DNA of 64,000 nt from Hevea brasiliensis (Eukaryota > Streptophyta > Magnoliopsida > Malpighiales > Euphorbiaceae), in NCBI RefSeq assembly GCF_030052815.1, contig NC_079504.1, forward strand, positions 40,059,041-40,123,040. The letters run 5' to 3'. The stretch's first letter is position 1. Every line of letters starts with the position of its first letter. The translations under genes were made by a program, and so were the position numbers. The notes below the pieces were generated by a model. The model was not told the DNA's origin and made no database searches. It was given only the letters and a program-made list of their open reading frames with translations. Of this stretch, positions 44,802 through 57,355 are shown piece by piece.

Positions 44802-47800
44802 ATGGCGTTTAGTAAACCCAGCTTTTATACACTTGTGCATCCGCAAGTGTTTCTTTTCTTCTTTATTAACCTAGGATGCCTGCAAGCCAGTGCTTCAGTG
44901 AGAGAGACAGATGAACTTGCTTTGCTCGAATTCAAACAAGGGATAAGTGATCCACATGGTATCTTCAACTCATGGAATGATTCTCTCCATTTCTGCAACT
45001 GGACTGGAATCACATGCGGTCGACGCCATCAAAGAGTCATCTCCTTGGTCTTAGAAGGGCAGAATCTGTTTGGATCCATATCACCACATATTGGTAACCT
45101 CAGTTTTCTCAGGTTGATCAACCTCCAAAACAACACCTTCCACGGTGAAATTCCACAGCAAGTTGGCAAGTTATTTCGACTGCAAGAATTTCTTCTCGGA
45201 AATAATTCATTACAAGGTGAAATTCCACTCAATTTGAGTCGCTGCTCCCAACTCAAGATGATATATTTACAGTCGAATAATCTCACTGGAAAAATTCCAG
45301 CAGAACTTGGCTCTCTGATGAAGCTAGAGATTATTGAACTTCGTTATAACTATCTGACTGGAGAAATTCCACGTTCTCTAGGCAACCTTTCATCACTTAC
45401 AATATTTTCTGCCTTGAATAATAATTTAGAGGGAAGTATTCCAAACGAAATGGGTCAATTAAAAAGCTTGAAGCATGTCATCGTTGGAGGTAATAGATTA
45501 TCAGGTATAATCTCTCCATCTCTTTTCAACATCACATCTTTGAGTACTCTGGGGGTTGCATCCAACCAACTTAATGGGAGTCTACCTGACAACATTTGCT
45601 TCACTCTCCCAAATCTTCAAACTTTTGCATTCGGCGAAAACTATTTCTCTGGCCCAGTCCCAAATTCGTTGTCCAATGCATCCCATCTTGAAGCATTTGA
45701 TATCTCTGATAACAATTTTGTGGGACAAGTTCCCTCCAATCTTGAAATTTACAGAGTCTCTCATGGCTGAACTTCGAGCTCAATAATCTTGGAAGTAACT
45801 CATCTAGTGACTTGCTTTTCTTGACCTCCTTGACGAACTGTAGTAATCTAGAAGCTTTGTCTATCTATTGGAACAATTTTGGAGGTGTCTTAACAGACTC
45901 TGTAGCCAATTTTTCAACTGGGCTCATTAGATTATATATGGGAGGAAATGAAATCACTGGAATTATTCCTGCGGCAATGGAGAATCTTGTCAACTTAATT
46001 GTTTTGGAATTGGAAGAAAACCTTTTCACAGGTTTCATCCCTTCTCAGTTTGGAAAGCTTCAAAGCTACAATCATTACTTTTAGGCTACAATCAATTGTC
46101 AGGTCGAATTCCATCCTCCATTGGTAACCTCACTCAATTATCTAGTGTATTGCTGTCCGGAAACAAATTGGAAGGAAGCATTCCTTCAAGTATTAGAAAT
46201 TGCCAACATTTATATGCTGTACATATTGCAGAAAATAGACTCAGCGGAGAGTTACCTGAGGAAGTTTTAGGTCTTACTTCTTTATCAAAAATACTGAACT
46301 TATCTTTTAACTCTTTCACTGGGCACTTACCAACAGAAGTGGGAAAGCTTAAAAATGTAAATACACTAGATATCTCAGAAAACAATCTTTCAGGTGAAAT
46401 TCCTGAAACCATTGGAGGTTGCTTGAGCCTAGAATATCTTTATATGCAAGGAAATTTTTTCCAAGGAACCATCCCTTCATCTTTAGCTTCCCTTAAAGGC
46501 CTTCAATATTTAGATCTTTCGCGAAACAACTTGTCAGGACAAATTCCCAAAGATCTCCAAGAAATCCCTTATCTCCAATACTTGAATCTTTCGTTCAATG
46601 ATCTTGAGGGAGAGGTACCAGAAAGAGGAGTATTTACTAATGCCAGTGCATTATCACTGATTGGGAATAACAAGCTTTGCGGTGGTGTCCCAGAACTTGG
46701 TTTACCAAAATGCCCTACTAAAATCTTGAAGAAAGTGAAATCCCACACTCTTAAGCTAGTGGTTGCAATTGTTTGTGTGGTTCCAACTCTGCTTTCGATT
46801 CTGATCTTTTTTCTCATTCGCTGGATGAGAAAATCAAGAACCAAGCCTTCTGTTGCACCCTTAGAAATGAACCACCTTCTAAAGGTATCTTATAAAGACC
46901 TTTATCAAGGAACGGATGGATTCTCTTGTAGCAATTTAATTGGTTCAGGTGGCTTTAGCTCTGTGTATAAAGGATTTCTACCTCAAGTCCAAACACCAGT
47001 AGCTGTTAAGGTCCTCAACCTCGAGCAAACGGGTGCCATTAAGAGCTTCATGGCTGAATGCAATTCGCTGGGGAATATAAGGCATCGAAATCTTGTTAAG
47101 CTCGTAACATGTTGCTCCAGCTTAGATTACAAAACAAATGCATTCAAGGCTTTAATTTTTGAATATATGGGGAATGGAAGCCTAGAAAAGTGGCTGCATC
47201 CATGTGCAGAAGGTGAAAATCAGAAAAGAAGCTTGAACCTTCTTCAAAGACTCAATATCGCCATTGATGTAGCATCAGCATTGCATTATCTACATGACCT
47301 CTGTGGAAAGCCTATCATTCATTGTGACCTGAAACCCAGCAATGTTCTTCTTGATGATGAAATGGTTGCTCATGTAAGTGATTTTGGTCTAGCAAAACTC
47401 TTCTCAATCAACAGCAATTTATCTCTGAGTCAAATCAGCACAACTAGAATCAATGGAACCGTTGGTTATGTTGCTCCAGGTAATTAACAACTATATAAGC
47501 ATCTTCCTCTATTTTCTTCTTTTTCTTCTAATTCTGCATCTTCTTCTTCCCTTTTATCATATAAACAAAAATTGATATGTTTTTCAGGACCACCGTTCTA
47601 TATCCCATCTCCAAGCCACATTCAGTTCCATATAAATTCCCCCTGAGGAGTTATATGCTCAATAAAATTTAACTTTCACCTATACCTGCTCTAATCAAGA
47701 CCTGTTTTCCCAGTTTGTTAATTTATTGTTAGTCAACAAATGATGAACTTATTATTGCCATATTAATTTGATTACTTTTACATACATGTAGAATATGGAA

Positions 47801-48219
47801 TGAGTGGCATAGCATCGAAAGAAGGAGATGTTTATAGTTATGGAATTCTTGTGCTAGAGATGTTCTCAGAAAGAAGACCAACTGATGAAATGTTTAAAGA
47901 GGGAATAAATCTCCATAATTTTGTAAAGGCAGCATTGCCAAAAAGACTTTTACAAATTGTGGATCCAACCCTTCTCCCTAAAGAAATAGCAAATGAAGAA
48001 TGTGATGATGATGCCACCATGGAAGCAGAAGAAACCAATCACCATCAGAACTTGAGCCAGGTTACAACAAATCTGAGACAATGCCTAGTTTCAATGCTTG
48101 AAATTGGAGTTGCATGTTCAATGGAATCACCAATGGAACGAATGAATATGGCTGATGTCATGAACAAGTTGCATTTGATAAAGAAAACTTTTCTGAATAT
48201 TCAGATGGAGGGTGATTGA
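44802..48219 (+). pseudogene. LRR receptor-like kinase (LRR-XII, Xa21/EFR/FLS2-like), non-RD; broken by two one-base deletions
   Basis: The ATG at 44802 gives a signal peptide (VFLFFFINLGCLQASA) and then the LRRNT domain (ELALLEFKQGI, CNWTGITC). The upstream in-frame ATG at 44739 would bury the signal. About 20 LRRs of the LxGxIP type run to about 46640. A transmembrane helix (46755-46830) and a kinase follow, with GSGGFSSVYKG, VAVK, HCDLKPSN and DFG. Cys before the catalytic Asp makes it a non-RD kinase, typical of immune pattern receptors. Exon 1 ends at 47479 (CCAG|GTAATT) and exon 2 starts at 47792 (GTAG|AATATGG), a 312-bp phase-1 intron restoring APEYGMSG, the usual position in this group. 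The frame shifts by one missing base at about 45744-45747 and again at about 46060-46066. Without these the protein would be about 1035 residues, normal for the family. It is a young pseudogene, or intact with two sequence errors. Confidence 0.9.
47480..47791 (+). other. Intron of the receptor kinase gene
   Basis: GT...AG boundaries, 312 bp, T-rich with a pyrimidine tract. Splicing joins the kinase activation segment in frame (phase 1, Glu codon split). Confidence 0.88.
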
Positions 48220-48480
48220 GAGGTAATTCTACGACTTAACTTCCAAATTTTTTTTTTAGCTTAATAATTAAATATATCTTAGTTTTTGCATTTTTGTTTA
48301 ATTATATCATATATTTCTAATTTTATTAATTTATTTAATAATTTAATAATTTTCCTTCAATAGGCTTTTTTTTTTCTTGACGCAACATAATAGATATCTA
48401 ATGGGCTCATGATAACATGGGACTAAAATTCATTTTGAATTGCATAAAAATTATCAAAATAACTTAACATTATCAAAAGG
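48220..48480. other. 3' flank of the receptor kinase gene
   Basis: AT-rich. No clear poly(A) signal can be fixed from sequence alone. Confidence 0.4.
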
Positions 48481-48482
48481 GA

Positions 48483-49236
48483 AGGGGGTTAGTGGGGCCA
48501 GGGGGCCATGGCCCCCCATATATGTATATTCTTTAAAAAAATTATTTTATTTTAATTATTGACCCCTCTGATAATTTTTGTTATTTTATTATATTATGAA
48601 TAATATGAAATATTTAATTTTTTTTTATTTTCATCATATATTTAATAAATTTTATAATATTGACATTTTCAATTTTTATCAATTTAATTATATATATTAT
48701 AATATTTTTTGAATAAATAAGATTAATTCCTTCAAAATATAAAAATAATAAGCATAATTAATTATTTTTAAATTAATTTTACATTTAACAATATCTCAGA
48801 GTTAAAAATTTTATTTAGTAGAGCTATTTATTTAATTCATAAATTTTAAGTATATTTAAATAATTATATTTAAATCAATATATATATATATTTATATAAT
48901 TAATTTTTAACAATTAAAATTTCAAATAATTGTAAATAATTAATTTAAAAAAAATAAATTTTAATAATCAAGACATTTTATAATTATTTTAATAAATAAT
49001 TAAAATGATGATTGTAAATTGAGAATATTATTATCTATGCTACCTTATAGAATTTAAACATAAAATACTTTTATTTATATATCAAATTTTCATTTAAATT
49101 ATTTAAAAAATTATATAATCTTTTTCAGAAAATAAATTATATAGTTACTTGAAGTCTTTTCACATATATTAGTTCAAAATATAAAATTGCCCCATTTTAT
49201 TTTTTTTAATTAATTTTAACAAAAATATACCGAAAA
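48483..49236. repeat. Dispersed AT-rich repeat, left part (split by Tekay element 2)
   Basis: It opens with GGGGTTAGTGGGGCCAGGGG and GGCCATGGCCCCCC, then long AT-rich sequence with ATTGACCCCTCTG. The sequence after the Tekay element (63663-63802) ends TAGCTTCGCCACTGAA. Both ends resemble a common plant dispersed repeat bounded by 'gtggcgaagct' and 'ggggccatggccccc' words. That link is from memory. Confidence 0.45.
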
Positions 49237-51468
49237 TGTCACGACCCAACCTATGGGCTGGATCGGCACTACGACCTGGGCCAGCCTAAAGCCCCCGAGG
49301 TCCGTAGTAAGCCTAACTATTCCTTAACCCAACTCTAAGGCCAATTTGGGTCCAATTTCAAGAAATCAACCGGACAGAGTCCGACCATAAAATGGACCTT
49401 TCAACGGGGAGTTTTTGACTCACTCGACCTGTAAACATAATATATAATCAATTGAGGAGCTCAGCTCACCCTCCACATACTCATAACAACATAAAATAAA
49501 TGGGAGCTCAGCTCCCTCATCCAGTCCATCAACATGCATAAAATAATAAGTTTACAGGCCCAAAATAGCATTTTATATTACAAACCCAATTCAAATAAAT
49601 ATTTCTAACACATGCGGAAATTCTAAGAGTTAACAGGTTTATACAAAAATTAATAAACGACCTGCGAGGGAGAAAAGCAGGTTAACCTCAAAAATATCCT
49701 CCAGTGGCCTGGAAAAATATTGAACAGGAGTGAGCGTTCGACTCAGAGAGTAAAATATCAATTTTAACCATAATCTCTATAACTATCTAAAACTAATGCA
49801 CCCTGTAGAGTGAAAATGCAACATCAATAATATTTTCACATCATAACAGCAAAAAGGGTAATTTAGAGCACTCACACACCCAGTAATATCAATCATAATA
49901 TATAGGGTGATCCCTATCTGACTCTCTTAAATCCAACTGTGCGTGAAGAACTCAGTAGGACTTTCGCTTAATAAACCAAATCGGGGCCCCAGCAAAGAAC
50001 TCAAGCCGTGACTACCCCGAAGGACCGGGTCCCAGTGAAGATCTCAAGCCGTGTCTACCCGTCCTATCCATAGCCAACACCACATCACACGCACGCCAAC
50101 GCATACGCTGCTTCCAAATTATCACAACAACATCCATGGCACTTTAACAGTTGTGAATGCAACATAAAACATGCCTAGAGTTTAACTACAAAGATATATA
50201 CATATAAGTGATGCATGGGCATGCTTGAACATATAATAATAGTGAAATTACAATTAAAATTAATATTTTACTCACAGACTTGACAGCAGTCACTGTGGCG
50301 GCTGGGCGGAGGAAGAAGGCTGTCCCGGCTCACTTGACAATTTTATTACAATCATTTAATAAATTTGACCTAATACAAACTAAGAAAAGACCAAATACGT
50401 CCTAAGTCATGCCGAAAATCCGGCAGAGTCTCCCCTATACCTAGGACCTACCCAACCTGCAAATGGGTTTAAAACACACTTCTATATCCACCAACCATAC
50501 ACTCACAACTCAATCATATCACACAGCCCCTCCTGGGCCCATCCAAACCATCATCAATCACAATATATAAAATTACAGTTTAGTCCTTATAATTAACCCT
50601 TTTTGCAAAAACTACCCAAATAAGCTCTAAAAATTCTAAAACTTTGCCCCGCAGTCCTTAGCAATATTACTAGGCTATTGCAAAAAGAATCATAATTTTC
50701 TGAGCTACCACGAATATTTTATGGATTTTTAATCCTATTTAAGCACTAGAAAATTACGGAAAAAGCAAGGTTCGGGTTTACCTTTGCCGATTCTGACTCC
50801 GGGGACACGCTCGGGACATTTGACAATGGTGGGGTAGCCAAAATCTCGATCCAATTAAGAGACCTTTTCGGTGGCCTGTCTGTCTGGCCGGAAATTCACA
50901 GACCCGGACAACTGTCGAATTTCCACGAATTGAAGATACCTACACGAAGCCCACAACACGGGGGTTAGTATAAAATTTTTACGGAATTTTCTAAGCTCAT
51001 TTAATGCTCGAAAAAACACTATGAAGTTCTGTGGGACCCACCGAAAAACGGTGTCGAAAAATTTTGAAATTTATTTTCCCGCGAAGCTCTCGACGAGTGG
51101 AGCGCTCTGGTACTCTCGGTTTTCTCGTGGGGTTTACGGTTTGCGAGAAATCTAGCCCAAAAGTCAAAATGGGCTAAAACTTCCCGGACAAAAATTGGAC
51201 AAACTGCTCGATGAATTTTGGTGTTCTTAGTGTCTATGGAAAGCTCTCGAGGTGTAGATGGTGTTTGACACAAGACCCGGCCCGATTGGTGGCCGGATCG
51301 GCCAGGAAGACGAAGGGTCGCGCGGGCGCTTCACGTCGCTTCGCGCGACGTTTGCCGGCGTTCCAGGGGGCGGCCGGCGAGCTGGGGTGGCTGAGGAGGC
51401 GCGCCGGCAGGCTGGGGTGGCTGGGGAGGCGGTCGGCCGGCGAGGGGAGGTGGGAGGAGAGAGAAAAC

Positions 51469-51506
<38 letters not shown>

Positions 51507-51891
51507 AAGGAGAACGCGCGCGGGAGAGGAGAAGAAGAAGAAAAAGGAGCCGGCTCGATTCGGCCGGTCAGATCCGGTCGGGTTCGATTCGGCCGGTTCG
51601 ATTCAAGATACAAAATTTTAAATTTTTACTCTGCCTTGGGACCGAAAATGAGACTCAAAAATTCTGAAAAAATTCTAGAAAACTCAGAAAAATTTGTAAA
51701 CTCCAAATATATTTTTAGTTTTGCTACGTGGTCTTTAAATTAATTTTTAAAAATCATCAAAGTTTTATATTTTGGAAAATCAAATCCGATTTCGAAAATT
51801 AGAAAAATTTCAAATAATTTCCTAAAATTCAAATAAAATAAAATATCAATAATTACCCAAAAATAATACATTTAAAATTAGGGGTGTTACA
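49237..51891 (-). repeat. Tekay element 2, 3' LTR (left)
   Basis: From TGTCACGACCCAACC to GGGGTGTTACA. Contains a (GA)n run at 51469-51502 and a GC-rich stretch 51280-51460, which creates long but non-conserved open frames. Confidence 0.92.
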
Positions 51892-51905
51892 TTCTTCCCC
51901 CCTTA
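51892..51905 (-). promoter_or_regulatory. Polypurine tract of Tekay element 2
   Basis: The minus strand reads AAGGGGGGAAGAA directly before the LTR. Confidence 0.75.
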
Positions 51906-51924
51906 CAGAAAATTCGTCCTCGAA

Positions 51925-52085
51925 TTTTTACACAAGGTAGAATAAAGTACAGGATTACACATTGAACAGATAAGAGTACTTGCTACGCATGTCCCGTTCT
52001 GACTCCCAGGTATACTCTTCCACTGACTGGCTCCTCTACAAAACCTTAACCATAGGGATCTGTTTTGATCTTAGCTGCCTCACTT
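51925..52085 (-). pseudogene. Tekay element 2 chromodomain C-terminal part
   Basis: The minus strand gives VRQLRSKQIPMVKVL, a stop, then RSQSVEEYTWESERDMR, which is the end of a chromodomain. It continues the pol frame that stops at 56129, where the solo LTR begins. The stop replaces the Trp codon usual at this site (TGG to TAG). Confidence 0.75.
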
Positions 52086-55000
52086 TGTAACACCCCTAAG
52101 TTCGGTAGTGCGTTCTACTGTTTCGGTGACCAGTGTTGTCCGGACAGCTAGGATGCCTAGAACTACACTTCAATATGAGTGAGGAGACATAAAATAATGA
52201 AATACAAGAGAAGAAAATACAAGAAAACAAAGGAAAAATAATAGTAAAGAAATGCAACCAAGTTAAGCGAGCCGAGAACCCTAGCGATGGGTGACCGCAC
52301 CTGGAAGTCACGGCGTAGACCGTTGACTAGCTCTGGACCACGGGGAACCCTGAAAAATATTTTTAGGACTCAAATAAATATTTATTGAAGTATAAATATC
52401 ATTAGAAATATCAAAGGAAAATTAAATAATTAGTACAAAGAAAAGTGAGAAATCGAAAAACGGACAAAATCCGGTGTTACCGAAAAATCGGGAATGCAAC
52501 CCGAACAGGGGCATTGTGGCCATTTGACACCCCGAGTTGTCTTTTGACCTAAATGTCTATTAAAAATAAATAATATTACACTTAGAAAATGTTATGAAAA
52601 ATTAAATTAGGGGTACCTAAAATAAATAGCAAAAATGGGGTTCAAATTAGGTAATTAACATATTTAAACATAAAATATGATTGATTCTATGTGAGTGGGC
52701 CACTAAGGATTATAATATGTATTAAGTGGGCAGATTGCTCCACTAAAACTTCATCTTCAACCTTTGAAGACCACCATTGCCGAAATGAAAGCCTTAGAAA
52801 CCTCCATTGCCGAAATTTGAAGGAGCTTCATCATCCTCTTCATTTCACCTCCAAACACCTAGGTTGCTTCATCAAATTTTATCCCCACATCACAAGGAAG
52901 AGTTTGATAGCAATTTCAAGAAGTTTTAGTGAATATTTGAGAAGTCTCATCCATAGGTAAGTTTGAGTTTTTGATTGTTGCTTTGTTAAAGTTTGTAAGG
53001 GTGTTATGGGTGTTTGATTTATGAAGAAATTTTTGAGGTTTGATGTTGAATGGGAATGTGTACTTTTGGCAGCCATGGAAACACCTTGAAAATAGTTTAC
53101 TCTTGCTTGTAAATGGTGGATTAAAAGGTTGATTAAATATTTATGTGTATGGGAAATCATTTGGGTGATTATACTTAGTATATGTAAATGTGAAATGAAA
53201 TTTAAAGCTTGAAAATTAATGGAATGTAAATGCACCATTGTGGCAGTTTGTTAACTCTTGAAGAATGCTGGAATTCATGCTTGGTTTATGGAATAATAAT
53301 GTTAATTTGTGATAGGAGTTATGGCAGTTTGAGTGCATGTATGATGGTGTGAAGTTAGGCATGTAAATGGGCATGAATTGGTGATTGAATTGTTGTAAAT
53401 TGAGTTGGACAAATTCTGTACTTGTTGGTGCACATTGAATGTAATTGTAAGCTGCCAAAATGACCTATAATATGTTGTAAATTATGTTTAGGTTGTGGTA
53501 CAACCAGAATTGGTTTGAATGTTGAGTTTGGTGAGTGTTAAAAGTGATCCTTGATGTGTATGCAAGAATTGCAATAAGGCAGTTTAAGTTTTAGGCCTAT
53601 AACTTTAAGTGTGTGGCTCCAATTGGTATGAGACCAATTGGAGGTGAAACTAGACACAAAATGTGCCAACTTTTATGAAGAAAACTTGCCAAAATTCTGC
53701 TTGCAAGGTAGCTTGAAAAATGACCAAATCCGACTTAAGTGCTAATAAGGCCTGAAAATTGATCATTTGGGCAGCAGTTAGTTTTTAGGCCATAACTCAC
53801 TCAAAACAGGTCCAATTGACCTGAAATTTTGACCATGAATAGTTAAGACCCATATCTACAAGTCTTATGAAGACACCAAAGCCCAGAAATGACCATAAGC
53901 AAGTCAAACAGCTTGCACAAATTCAGGTCCAAAAACTGGCCGAACCTAAAATGACCTAAAGTGACCTAAAGTGACCAATTTTGATGCATTTTGACCAGCA
54001 ATAGTAAAATGACCATAACTTGGTCTACATAACTCAGAATGACCTAAAATTTTGCCCCGCGTGCAATAAGACATAGATCTACAAGTTTGTAGTTTTGATC
54101 GAAACCCGAAAACCGAGGGAACTAGGTCGTCCGGCTAGATCAAACTAGTATCCCGGAATCTAGCAAATTGCAAGAAAATGCAAGATACATGGAAATGAGT
54201 TTGGTAACATGTACCAACCCTAAAAGGCTATCGAATGTGACATGTTAGTAACATTAAAACCTAAATTACCTAGAATATATCGAGGGTCGACATATTAGGT
54301 TGACTAAGCAAATAAATGAATTCAGTGAATTACTTATCAAGCATTATCGTTAGAGACAGTTTAATTAAGTACTGAAACCCTTCAAATTGTGTTTCTCAGT
54401 TAGCAAAGACTCAGGGAAAGGGAAGGAAACACTGAGTCAAGACCAGGAAACAGTTATCAGATGTTTGTGCACAACTAGTTTTTAACTGATTTTGTTTTAA
54501 ATATTTCATATGATTAAGTGACATATTTTTCTTATGTATTATGTTTAACAAGCATTGGATTTAATTCAGTGATTATTGAAATTGTTATAGTATGTATGAA
54601 TTTAGCTTTGTAAAATGGTATTTCCATGAGTATTAAGCATTATCATGGATTGAATAAATTATGTTTTGGAAAATTGTGATAGAACATGTTTTGAATTGTG
54701 ATGGTACTTTTCATGGAAAAATGCAAATTTATGATTTGAATTGTGATGAGCATAAAAATTATTGGATATTGGAATTGACTTTGAATCGAATTATATTGTG
54801 ATTTATGCTCACTAAAAGGATTGTGATATTGTTTTGTATCTCACTATAGATGCTTGACTAGGTTATTACCCGTCTCTCTCATTTGTTGAGAAAACAATGG
54901 AGTTAGTTGTGTTTTGATTACCATGGTACGTGCACAGGCTTAGATTTTCCTCTGATTTGAGGTTAGATCTAAGTTTATTTTATCGTTATGGCCCTTGCGG

Positions 55001-56128
55001 AAGATTCATTATTGTGATGGTACTGTGCACGATGATTCGACCTCCCCGACCATAGGGAGTTAGAATCTGATTCGACCTCCCCGACCATAGGGAGTTAGAA
55101 TCTGATTCGACCTCCCCGACCATAGGGAGTTAGAATCACATCGAATATGGCCCTTTCGGATTAGTCTTGCATAGTTAGTGAGATAAAGAATGATTTTTGA
55201 GATACAGCATGGTTTTTGAGATACAGAATGGCTTTGAATGGTAAAGAATTGTGATTTCAATTATGATTTATGCATGATTGATTTTGTTGGGATTACCTAA
55301 ATAGTCAGTTATGATTTGATAAATTGAATTTCATGATCGAAGTCATTTTATACAAATGATGCACATTATTGGCAATGAATATTTTGAGTTTTAGAATTTG
55401 ATGAGTATTCAGATTTCCAAATTATTTACTGTAAATTTTGTCAATGTATATTGTACTATGTTTTAAATTATAGTTGTGCACTACTGAGTTCACCACTCAG
55501 CGATAGCTTTGTATGCTGTCGCAGGTAAAAAGAGCATAGAGCAGTGAGTAATTTTCTTTGAAGACATATTCAGATCAGCTCCAGGTATATCATAGGTATA
55601 CCCATGTATATAGGTTTTGATGTATGCATGTAATAATATGTATGTAAATTATTTGAGCAGTTGTATAAAAACTCTTGTAAAATATTTTGGTATGTAATTA
55701 AATGTAAATTATTGTAAATGTAAGTTTGGGATTTTATTTATCTGAATAGTTTTGTAATATTAATTTTGAATCTTGTAATCAATGAAATGTTTCTTTATGA
55801 TGAGAGTAGTTTGAAAATGAATTGATTGTTTATTGAGAATTGAATTGTGAATTGAAATGAAGTTATTGAAGTTGTATTTGAGAAAACATATTGGGAGCAT
55901 TTTCTTTTGCAGGATTGAAGAATTGTTTTCTCAAAATACAGCCGGCACTTTGCCGAAATTTTGAAAAAAATTTTATAACACTAGATTTTAATCGATTATT
56001 TAAATTTCACGAAAATTGTTTTAAAATCCCTTGTAGTATATCTAATGGGTTATTGGTAGGCGAAATGCGGTAATTCATTAGGTGTACTACGGGATCATGT
56101 TGCATCTTCTGAGGAGTAGGGTGTGACA
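52086..56128 (+). mobile_element. Solo LTR inserted in the Tekay 2 chromodomain
   Basis: Starts TGTAACACCCC and ends GGTGTGACA, with a perfect 5-bp target-site duplication CACTT (52081-52085 and 56129-56133). There is no internal coding region, so this is a 4043-bp solo LTR. Its ends and several blocks are related to the Tekay 1 LTR (reverse orientation) and to the solo LTR at 25481. It carries three copies of a 35-bp repeat (GATTCGACCTCCCCGACCAT unit) at 55034-55138. Confidence 0.92.
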
Positions 56129-57355
56129 CACTTGGTAATCCACTATGGCTACTGAGTTGCTCCTCAAGCGTCAATTTTTCTTTCAGCTCTATTACATCCA
56201 GTTGTAGAACATGATAATGATCAGGAATATATTTAATGAGCATGGAGATGTGAAAAACAGGATGAACATGAGAAAGGTTGGGTGGTAGCTCCAACCGGTA
56301 GGCAACTGCTCCAACTCTATCAGTAACCTCAAAAGGTCCAATATACCGAGGCGCCAATTTGCCCTTCTTTCCAAATCTCATGACTCCCTTCATAGGAGAA
56401 ACCTTCAGAAATACGTAATCGCCTACTGCAAACTCCACATCCCTCCGTCTGGGGTCTGCATAACTCTTCTGCCTACTAAAAGCTGTTTTCAATCGTTCCC
56501 TGATTAAAGGAACCATCTCTGAAGTGTACTGCACTAGGTCTACATCATGCACCTTCGCTTCCCCCATTTCCGTCCAACACAGAGGATACCTACACTTTCT
56601 TCCATATAGTGCCTCATAGGGTGCCATCCCTATGCTGGAATGGTAACTGTTGTTGTAGGCAAACTCTACCAAAGCTAGCTGATCATCCCATTGACCTCCA
56701 AAATCCAAAACACTCATGCGAAGCATGTCTTCCAGTGTTTGGATTGTCCTTTCGGACTGTCCGTCTCTCTGAGGGTGGAAAGCAGTACTAAAGTTCAACT
56801 GTGTGCCAAGTGCCTCCTGCAATTTCCTCCAAAACTAAGAAGTGAACTGGGGCTCTCTGTCTGATATTATGGAAGCCGGAACTCCATGCAATCTGACTAT
56901 TTCTTGAATGTAGAGTCGAGTGTACTGTGCCATAGAATATGTAGTCTTCATAGGCAAGAAATGAGCTAATTTATTTAGGCGGTCTACAATTACCCATATC
57001 GAATCATATCCTCGTGTGGTACGGGGCAACCCAGTCACAAAATCCATGGTAATCATTTCCCACTTCCATTCTGGGATAGGGAGCTCTTGCAGCTTCCCTG
57101 ACGGTCTCTGGTATTCAAACTTCACTTTCTGACAAGTCAAGCACTTGGACACAAAGTCTGCTATGTCTCTCTTCATGCCATTCCACCAATAGCTATCTTT
57201 CACATCTTGGTGGAGCCTGGGTGGACATTGTACAGTGTATAGTGTGCCTCTCGCATGATTTCATTTCTGAGATTGTCCACATCGGGCACACTTATCCTAG
57301 AACCTTGCATTAGGGCGCTATCATTGGCAAATCCAAACTCTCCACCTTGACCCTG
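56129..57355 (-). pseudogene. Tekay element 2 integrase
   Basis: The frames at 57203-56835 and 56822-56129 hold the zinc-binding remnant (WWNGMKRDIADFVSKCLTCQ), the core with WVIVDRLNKLAHF, SIISDREPQF and the Glu in DGQSERTIQTLEDML, and the C-terminal GPFEVTDRVGAVAYRLELP region. A single stop at about 56834 separates the two. The catalytic residues are all present. The histidines of the HHCC motif are in a damaged segment at 57205-57355. Confidence 0.85.

Noticed and set aside
51211..51743. Overlapping ORFs of 128-161 codons on both strands, and their counterparts at 62951-63488
   Set aside because: They come from GC- and GA-rich LTR sequence, change frame and length between the two LTRs, and contain (RE)n from the GA repeat.
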